Assembly: GCA_002887195.1 (NCBI GenBank)
Contig: PJAB01001526.1
Location: forward strand, 1-13,890
Origin: Chrysochromulina parva
Lineage: Eukaryota; Haptophyta; Prymnesiales; Chrysochromulinaceae
Direction: 5' to 3'
Length of the DNA: 13,890 nt
Within the stretch, counting starts at the first letter, position 1. Each line of letters begins with the position of its first letter. Shown one piece after another: positions 8,335-13,890 of the stretch. A program made the translations under genes and the position numbers. The notes under the pieces are model-generated. The model did not search any database. It worked only from the letters and a program-made list of their open reading frames with translations, and was not told the origin of the DNA.

Positions 8335-8758
8335 ACATTTCGGCTCTGCTCTGCAGCCCACACAGTGTGAGAGTCTCTCACTCGGATTGTAGTGAGTGTG
8401 ACTGTGGCAAATTGGTACGAGACTCGAGGCGCCTAAGTATCGCAGATCATCTATGAATAGGCGCTAGGCCAACACTCACCATACACGTGGGCACAAAAAA
8501 GGGGTGTTATCGAGTCAAAACTTCACCGCGTGATCTTTCCCCCCTGCGCTGCGGCCGCCGCAACCGCACGAGCGCGTCCCTCCTGTGAGTGTTCCTGTCG
8601 CCGTGTGCCTTGTCAACCCATGCGCGAAACCTAACCAGCGGCTCCTGACGAAACCGGCTCTGAGGTCGAGCAGAGCCACGCGCACGCGACTTTCCACAGC
8701 GCGCCAGCCTCTCGCGTTTCGTAGTCGGTTTCGTCAGCCACTCGGGTCCTTAGTGTAC
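8335..8758. other. Convergent intergenic region with nested inverted repeats
   Basis: These 424 bp lie between the BLOS1 stop and the SURF4 stop and hold both 3' ends. No gene is recognised. A 15-bp palindrome GTGAGAGTCTCTCAC spans 8367-8381. Larger nested inverted repeats lie at 8645-8737 and are listed separately. Confidence 0.6.
8645..8737. repeat. 12-bp inverted repeat enclosing a second hairpin
   Basis: CTGACGAAACCG (8645-8656) is the exact reverse complement of CGGTTTCGTCAG (8726-8737), with 69 bp between. Starting at the last base of the left arm, GGCTCTG (8656-8662) pairs with CAGAGCC (8671-8677) across 8 nt. A transcript could fold into a stem with an internal hairpin, or the arms could be ends of a small inserted element. 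Confidence 0.85.
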
Positions 8759-9939
8759 TTAGTCAGTCGCCTTAGCCTCCATTGCATGCAAGGCGCTGGT
8801 CTCGCCGTGAACCGCCTCGTCTAACGAGAGGCGGCCGGGCCCGAACACCACGAGCTGCAGCAAGGCACCGGCGGTGGACCACTGTTGGAAGAAGAAGTAG
8901 CGCTGGTGCGTCGCGTAGACCCACGCGGGCACCACAGCACCTTCGAAGCCAATCACCTGACGACGGACGCAATCAGACGTCATCAGAGGAGCCATCAGAT
9001 GCAATCAGGATCGAGCACCTCCGAAGCCAATCACCTCGTCGAGCGTGTAGTTGCGATCGGACCAGAGAACGACATACCAGGGATGTGAATAGAGCGCCGC
9101 GAACAGCGTCACCACCGCGAGGATGAAAGCGCACCTGATGAGGGAGCCAATCAGCATGCACTCAGAGAGGCACTCAAAGGCCATCCCCATCGAGCGCGTC
9201 ACCACCGCCGCGAGGAGGATGAGAGAGCCGCCTAATGAGGGAGGCAATCAGCATGCACTCAGGATGAGAGAGCGCGGCACCAGCGCGATCTCAATCCAAT
9301 GACGAGCCAGGCGGTGAGCGGGAGCAACATGACGAGTAGAGCGATCTCCGTCATCGTGGCGGGCAGGTTCTCATGGGTGAATCCGTCGTTCAGCGCCGCG
9401 AACCGCTCGCGCGCCATCTTCTGCGCATAGAAGAGATAGAGAGCCGACAAGCAGCAGCGGCCTGCTAGCTGCAGGCGATCCGTCTCGGTCTGGCGCTCCT
9501 CTTGCGACACGACGGGCAACGCGCTCGAGCGCAGCGTCGCGCGCGTGCTCGACAGCAGGATGAGTAGGCCGCCGATGATGGATACCTCCTCGACGACAAA
9601 CTCTGTGTTGCGCTGCTGCTGGTAGAGGAAGGGATGAGCGGCGCTCCAGGAAATCAGCACGACGCAGCCGATTTGCACGAACCGCGCCTGCCCGGAGAGC
9701 ACGAGGCCGGCGCCGATGCCCTGCACCGCGCAGAAGAGCGCAGGCAGGATGGAGGACGCTGGTTCGCCGAATCCGACCGTCCGCATCGAGTCTGCTTGGC
9801 CAGTGTAGTCACTGGCGATACGCACAAAGTCGTCCACGAAGGTACCGACGATCAGCGCGCGCGAAAGCGCCTGCAAGGGCCGCCACGTGCGCTTCACATG
9901 GGGCCTGTCGAGGAGGGAGGTGAAGGCCTGGTGCGCCAT
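8759..9939 (-). CDS. SURF4: SURF4/Erv29-like ER cargo receptor (three exons)
   Basis: Minus-strand join 9939-9281, 9134-9035, 8956-8759: 319 codons, 318 aa (human SURF4 is 269). SURF4 is a multi-pass receptor that packages soluble cargo into COPII vesicles and cycles between ER and ERGIC/Golgi. Landmarks: ALIVGTFVDDFVRI near residue 28, EEVSIIGGLLILLSSTR near 117 (family GGGLLLLLAESR), LQLAGRCCLSALYLF near 157, the hydrophobic segment EIALLVMLLPLTAWLVIGL, FILAVVTLFAALYSH from exon 2, and the C-terminal FFFQQWSTAGALL...GPGRLSLDEA from exon 3 (family GPGGVSMDE). Each exon alone is incomplete; splicing restores frame at both junctions (RWC|AFIL, LDE|VIGF). The C-terminus EAKATD lacks the di-lysine retrieval signal seen in animal SURF4. 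The start codon lies in a 41-bp duplication. Confidence 0.94.
8957..9034 (-). other. SURF4 intron 2, flanked by a 21-bp direct repeat
   Basis: A 78-bp GT-AG intron. Its first 21 bases (GTGATTGGCTTCG...GGTGCT) match the first 21 bases of exon 3 with one mismatch. Two splice pairs are therefore almost equivalent: GTGATTGG donor with CGTCAG acceptor gives VIGFEGA, while a donor 15 nt later with acceptor after CGAAG gives VIGFGGA. CTGAT occurs four times inside. Confidence 0.88.
9135..9280 (-). other. SURF4 intron 1 with internal 97-bp duplication
   Basis: A 146-bp GT-AG intron (donor GTGCCG, acceptor CCCTCATCAG). The segment GAGTGCATGCTGATTG occurs twice, 97 bp apart (plus positions around 9150 and 9247). 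After the first copy comes a decayed imitation of the exon 2 start (CTCTCTCATCCTCCTCGCGG, compare exon CTTTCATCCTCGCGG). The distal acceptor is chosen because only it continues the SURF4 frame with AFILAVVTLF. Confidence 0.88.
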
Positions 9940-9980
9940 TGGGGCCTGTCGAGGAGGGAGGTGAAGGTCTGGTGCGCCAT
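9894..9980 (-). other. Possible upstream ORF overlapping the SURF4 start
   Basis: The duplicated ATG at 9980 opens a 28-codon frame that begins MAHQTFTSLLDRP, leaves the SURF4 frame at the duplication junction and ends at TGA 9896-9894, past the main ATG at 9939. If both ATGs are in the mRNA, translation of SURF4 would need leaky scanning, or transcription must start between them. Confidence 0.5.
9899..9980. repeat. 41-bp tandem duplication covering the SURF4 start codon
   Basis: Two copies, 9899-9939 and 9940-9980, differ by one base. Each carries an ATG on the minus strand with the same following codons. Because 41 is not a multiple of three, the outer ATG at 9980 reads a different frame after one unit and stops at 9894. 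Confidence 0.96.
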
Positions 9981-10465
9981 TCTTGAGAAAAGGTCAGTGG
10001 AATCGATCAGATTCATACGAAAAGGTCAGCAGAGTTCCCCTCTAAGACGCCCAGACCTAGAAAAACATCGGCAATCGAACTCCACTAAGACCAGAGTTAC
10101 CGACGCCGACTCACAGACGCGCACGCGCTCGACGCACGACCACGCCCCCCGATGCTCACACCGACGGCGGCCGACTCCTGAACGCTGAAGAGGTCGCCCC
10201 CCGGGGTTAAGTACCGTGTCGTCTGTGTGCCGTAGACCCGTGGGAGAAAGGATGTGGTACAGAGTTTCGATGTATGCTGCTTGAGCCGAGTGGGCACGCC
10301 GTGTTCTTCGCTGCGTTGACACCTCCTCGTGCTGCCTGTGTACCTACCGTGTCTTGCGTGGGCGGGGGCTCGTGCTGCCTGTTTTTACCTACGGTCTCGC
10401 GGTGGGGGGGCGTGCTGCCTATTTTACCTACGATCTCGCGGTGGGGGGGCTCGTGCTGCCTGTTT
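9981..10465. other. Intergenic region between the propeller gene and SURF4
   Basis: Both flanking genes are on the minus strand, so these 485 bp hold the 3' UTR of the propeller protein and the promoter and leader of SURF4. No gene is recognised. The main feature is the ~41-bp minisatellite at 10328-10482. Frames on the plus strand are products of that repeat. Confidence 0.55.
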
Positions 10466-10482
10466 TTACCTACGATCTCGCG
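10328..10482. repeat. 40-43 bp minisatellite, four copies, overlapping a stop codon
   Basis: CGTGCTGCCT begins copies at 10328, 10371, 10411 and 10452 (periods 43, 40 and 41). The rightmost copy overlaps the last codons and TAA of the propeller gene on the minus strand. Each unit contains minus-strand GGTAGGTA or GTAGGTA, so AGGT recurs in every copy. Confidence 0.9.
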
Positions 10483-13161
10483 GCGACGAAGCCGTATGTG
10501 GCTTGTACTCGAGGCCCATCGCTTGCAGCGTGCGTGTAAGGGCGTCCGCCCGCGCGAGCGATTGCGGCGTCGGCGGCGGCGTCGTCGGCGGCGATGACGT
10601 TGTCGACGACGTTGACGACGGCGGCGAATGAAGCGGCTGCGGCAGCAAAAGCGGCGGTAATCGCGGAGACTCTCCTGGGATGGTCGTCGCCATCGCCTCT
10701 GCGTGCCTAGGAGGTGAGCGTGGTGGCAAGTTCATTTCGAGCTCGCTTTCCGTGCCGTAGCTGCTCCCGTTAGAGGGGATGCCAGGTCGAGCAATGAATT
10801 GGTCCAGGTGGCCCATGGCTGAGGACGCCGCGGCCCGCGAGGGGGATGCCGCTCTCCAAAGTGGTGCCGCAGCGCGCGAAGGCTCTGGCGGGCCCGCGGC
10901 TCTGACAACGGCTGACATGCTTTGGGTGGAGTGCGGGGCGGCGCCCCCGGCAGCGATCGCGAGGGCGGCACTGTCCGTAGGCAGAGGTGCACTGTCCCGA
11001 GGCGGACCGGTACCCCTCGGCCTCACTGTCGCTTTGAATCGGGAAAGTAGGATCTGACGCCTAGATCGCTTATCAATCGGCACCATCTCGACCCCCAACG
11101 CATCCGGCCCAGGCGCCCTCGCTGCCCTAACGGGCCGAGCAGTACTCGCGCCCGTGTCCTCGACGTCATTCGGGTCCGAGGCGTCGTTCCGAGCAGTACT
11201 CGCGCCCGAGTCGTCGACGTCATTCGGGCCCGAGGCATCGCTGGTGCGATGCCCGTCCCTCAAGTGGTCCCCGTTTTGTGACTCCTCTGGGGGAGTAGAG
11301 TTCGGGTTAGGGTTAGGGTGGTCCCCGTCATGTGACTCCTCTTGGGGAGTCGAGTTCCTCGAGTAGAGGGCGTGGAGGGCGAACGATCGCTCGTACTTGA
11401 GTCGCTCCTTCTCCCGTGCGAGCTGAGCGTTGCGCCGGTGCGAGTTCCTACGCGCACACCCAACAGCCAAGCACGATCGGTCAGTGAAGCCAAGGACGGT
11501 CGGTCAGTGAAGCCACCGGCGCGTGCTCATTCAGCTTCAAAAGGCACAGGGAAGGCTCACCAGAGCAACAGTGCAGACACAGTGAGGACCGAGGCCGCGA
11601 AGGCCAACGAGGCGCCCAAGACGGCGTAGTTGTCGTCGAGTGGGCTACCCTCTCTCGTGGGCGCTGTGCTGGGCGCTGTCTGGGGACTCGGAGGTGGACT
11701 TGGAGCGTCGGGCTCAAAGTCCGGGAACGGCACCAATCCCGTATCCTTACCAGGCACAAGTGAAGCAGCGAAACAGGTGGGTTTGTCCGCATGGAGGGAC
11801 AGCGCCTTCGAGCCGAACGACGCGTCGCCCATGAAAGTACCGCTCACGAGCACACGTCCACTGCCGGTGTAGTGTGCGATGCCAAGGCCGTACCGGAAGC
11901 CTGGTTCGCTGGACGTGCTACTAGCCCGGACAACCCAGTCAATCGCGCCCGACGCCGTCACGTGCATCACAAAAGCGTCGTAGGCGTTGTTGTCCGTAAC
12001 GTATTCGTACATTTGAAACCACGCCGTGCCAGCAAAGGAGCCGATCACGAAAGCGCCGCCCACGCCATCGTGCGCGATGCCGCGGCCTTCGTCGTTGGAC
12101 GCACCGCCCGCCTGTATGGCCCAGTCGATGACGCCCGATGCCGTCACGTGCATCACGAAAGCGTCGGCGTTGCCGCGGCTTACAAGCGTCGTCGAGCCGA
12201 ACGAAGCCTTGCCCATGAAGTCGCCCGTGACGAGAGCACCCCCTGCGCCATCGTGCGCGATGCCGTGCCCATGGTTTGAACCCATGCCCCCCGCCTGGAC
12301 GGCCCAGCCGATGGCCCCCGACGCCGTCATGTGCATCACGAAGATATCTAACGTGCCGGTGCTCGCGAGTGACGTCGAGCCGAACGATGTTTCGCCCCTA
12401 AAGTCGCCCGTCACGAAAGCACCCCCAGCGCTATCGTGCGCGATGCCGTAGTACTCGATGCTGTTGCCTGCTTCATCGAACTCGCCGCCCGCCTGGACGG
12501 CCCAGTCGATGACGCCCGACGCTGTCACGTGCATCACAAAGGCGCCGTAACTGCCGCGGCTTACGAGTGTCGTCGAGCCGAACGAAGCATTGCCCCTGAA
12601 GTCGCCCGTGACGAGAGCACCACCCATGCCATCTTGCGCGATATCGTAGCCATGGTCTGGGCCCATGCCGCCCGCCTGCACGGCCCAGTCGATGGTCCCA
12701 GACGCCGTCACGTGCATCACGAACGCATCGTACACGAACCCTGAAGCTTCGAGCACGGTCGAGCCGAACAATGCCTTGCCAGCGAAGTACCCTGCCACGA
12801 AAGCACCCCCGGCGTCATCAGACGCTATGCTGTAGCCTACGCATTCGGATTCTCCACCAGCCTTCACACCCCAGTCAATTGTGCCAGACGCCGTCACGTG
12901 CATCACGAAAGTGCTCATACTCCTGCTGGATAGGAGGGACGTCGAGCCGAACAATCCCTTATCGCTGAACCAGCCTGTCACGAAAGAACCGCCTGCGCCA
13001 TCGGGGGCGATGGTACTGCCAGAGCCGGCCGACTGGACAGCCCATGCGGGAGCCTGGACAGCCGTCGTCGCGGGAGGTTCCAATCGTACGGGTGGCGGAG
13101 GCAGCGGCACGGTTTCTGGTGGTTGCACGAACATTAACGGCACCATCATGAGCACGATCAT
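10466..13161 (-). CDS. Seven-bladed SBBP-type beta-propeller type I membrane protein (two exons)
   Basis: Minus-strand join 13161-11561 and 11447-10466: 861 codons, 860 aa. Start: ATG at 13161, followed by a short hydrophobic stretch MIVLMMVPLMFV that could be a weak signal peptide, then a Pro-rich linker. Seven repeat units follow, marked by Trp at 40, 97, 159, 220, 286, 347 and 409, each with DGxGGxxVTGxFxGxAxFGST and FVMHVTASGxIDW. This is the SBBP beta-propeller repeat pattern, common in bacterial surface proteins; the last strand CFAASLVPG at about 463-471 likely closes the ring. A Pro/Ser-rich stalk (480-508) leads to one TM helix at about 512-533, then a basic stop-transfer NSHRR and a 326-residue tail with a charged helix, 18-residue repeats and Pro/Ser-rich low complexity. 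Probably a cell-surface or vesicle protein; ligand unknown. Splicing joins LW|NSHRR in frame. Confidence 0.86.
11137..11357. repeat. Two 54-bp-period coding repeats with a telomere-like spacer
   Basis: Array 1: 11137-11190 and 11191 to about 11240, 54 bp apart. Array 2: 11264-11303 and 11318-11357, also 54 bp apart, separated by TTAGGG-type sequence (GGGTTAGGGTTAGGG at 11304-11318). In the propeller protein's cytoplasmic tail these read as four consecutive ~18-residue units: two NSTPxEESxxGDH units and two DASxPNDVxDxGASTA units. Confidence 0.92.
11448..11560 (-). other. Intron of the propeller gene
   Basis: A 113-bp GT-AG intron with a consensus-like donor CTG|GTGAGC, placed directly after the transmembrane helix codons; the unspliced frame meets TGA at the donor. 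It contains two tandem 23-bp units (TGGCTTCACTGACCGA...), each with CACTGAC, a good branch-site candidate. Unlike the GST and SURF4 introns, its start does not resemble the downstream exon. Confidence 0.9.
11800..13060. repeat. Tandem ~170-200 bp repeats encoding propeller blades
   Basis: The plus-strand segment GCCGTCACGTGCATCACGAA and close variants recur at each blade. Blade lengths are 57, 62, 61, 66, 61 and 62 codons. The nucleotide similarity between central blades is high enough to suggest fairly recent duplication or gene conversion. Confidence 0.85.
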
Positions 13162-13800
13162 GTGTGGTCTCCGTCTCGCTGCAACAAGAACCCAGAAAGG
13201 AAACGCGTCTCTTGAAATTGATTTAGAACTTCATCCAGAAAGTCAGTTTCGTCGCGGTGCTCCCGCGCTCAAGTTCAAGTTCAAGTTCAAGTTCAAGTTC
13301 AACAACTTGAACTCCCGCGCTCACCACTAGAACTTTGATATAGAACTTGAGTGAGAACCCAACGCGCAAATAGTTTGGCATGGATGGGGAGGATTCTTTT
13401 GGATTGACACATGGATCCGATGATACGCCCAGACCCCACCTTACTCCTTAGCGCACCTTCCTGACTTGGACGCTCTCTGAGCGGATTTTGGGTCAATATT
13501 TTGGGTAATAAACAAGTCAGAGCCGATCTAGTACCCAGTCCCAGACGCGCGGTTAGTTTTAAGTTTAAAGGACACCGCGGGTGTAATGACAGAGAGGCGG
13601 TACCATAGTAATCATTTCCACAGACACCAAGACACGTCATCGAGAGCAACGCTGGAAGGATGTAGATTGTTGCGAGAGCGTGGCCTTATCGAGCTGCACC
13701 ATCTCGCCTGCAACCCCGCCATTGCTGCGAGAGGCGCCCGAGCCCGCAGCGAGTGGCCGCTGCCGCTGCACAGGGGACGAACCCTCGTCCCCCTTGATTA
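13162..13800. other. Intergenic region upstream of the propeller gene
   Basis: These 639 bp are AT-richer than flanking genes and hold no recognised gene. On the minus strand TTTCCTTTCTGGGTTCTTGTTGCAG ends near 13180, a good 3' splice-site look-alike just upstream of the ATG, so a 5' exon cannot be excluded. The AAGTTC array lies at 13271-13300. A plus-strand ATG frame of 71 codons at 13586-13801 has basic, low-information composition and is not called. Confidence 0.5.
13271..13300. repeat. AAGTTC x5 hexanucleotide repeat
   Basis: Five perfect copies, followed by AACAACTTGAACT, so the array end forms an inverted repeat (AGTTCAA-CAAC-TTGAACT). The 12-mer CTCCCGCGCTCA flanks the array as a direct repeat on both sides, as if the array sits in a duplicated target. 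Confidence 0.93.
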
Positions 13801-13890
13801 ATGTCTCTTTCGGATAACATGGCCGCGTCGCACCCTGCTCCTGGCGCTCAAAACATCGACATGACGATCGCAACCCCTGGGAAGGACGCC
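13801..13890 (+). CDS. Possible first exon of a gene running off the right edge
   Basis: An ATG follows an in-frame TGA two codons upstream (13795) and opens 30 codons to the window end, starting MSLSDNMAASHPAPGAQNID. Third positions are mixed and no family is recognisable. It could equally be untranslated or chance sequence. Confidence 0.3.
   Translation, partial: MSLSDNMAASHPAPGAQNIDMTIATPGKDA

Noticed and set aside
11304..11318. A chromosome end
   Set aside because: Only about two and a half TTAGGG units are present, inside an exon with genes on both sides.
13586..13801. 71-codon plus-strand ATG frame
   Set aside because: Its composition is Arg/His/Leu-rich without motifs, and it ends exactly where another ATG frame begins; support is insufficient.

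Overview
This window looks like nuclear DNA of a GC-rich unicellular eukaryote, most likely a haptophyte-type alga. The lineage is inferred; that it is eukaryotic is well supported. Two highly conserved eukaryotic genes are readable (the BLOC-1 subunit BLOS1 and the ER cargo receptor SURF4). The multi-exon genes only make sense with short GT-AG introns, and coding third positions are strongly G/C.

Layout, left to right: (1) 1-1338, minus strand: an open frame running off the left edge, a disordered protein with in-frame minisatellites. (2) 1594-5681, plus strand: a two-exon gene for a 1292-residue protein with a SAM-like domain, a Tudor/SH3-like barrel, five FT[P/A]R motifs, lysine-rich linkers and five divergent copies of an unrecognised ~95-110 residue alpha/beta domain. 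It is divergent from gene 1 across 255 bp. (3) 6315-7076, plus: two-exon sigma-like glutathione S-transferase, 206 aa. (4) 7912-8334, plus: single-exon BLOS1, 140 aa. (5) 9939-8759, minus: three-exon SURF4, 318 aa, convergent with BLOS1. (6) 13161-10466, minus: two-exon type I membrane protein of 860 aa with a seven-bladed SBBP-type beta-propeller, one transmembrane helix and a repeat-rich cytoplasmic tail. (7) 13801 to the right edge, plus: a possible first exon.

The genes are unrelated housekeeping and accessory genes, not an operon. BLOS1, SURF4 and the propeller protein all relate to membranes or endomembrane traffic, but nothing shows a functional link.

The most interesting signals are: the five-copy domain protein; the GST and SURF4 introns, whose first bases duplicate the first bases of the downstream exon (7 nt; a gapped ~15-20 nt match; 21 nt with one mismatch) and whose interiors share CTGAT-rich sequence, which suggests recent intron gain by duplication or by introner-like elements; a near-identical copy of one such intron 3' boundary, in antisense, inside the leftmost ORF; and minisatellites that repeatedly involve start codons, stop codons and coding frames.
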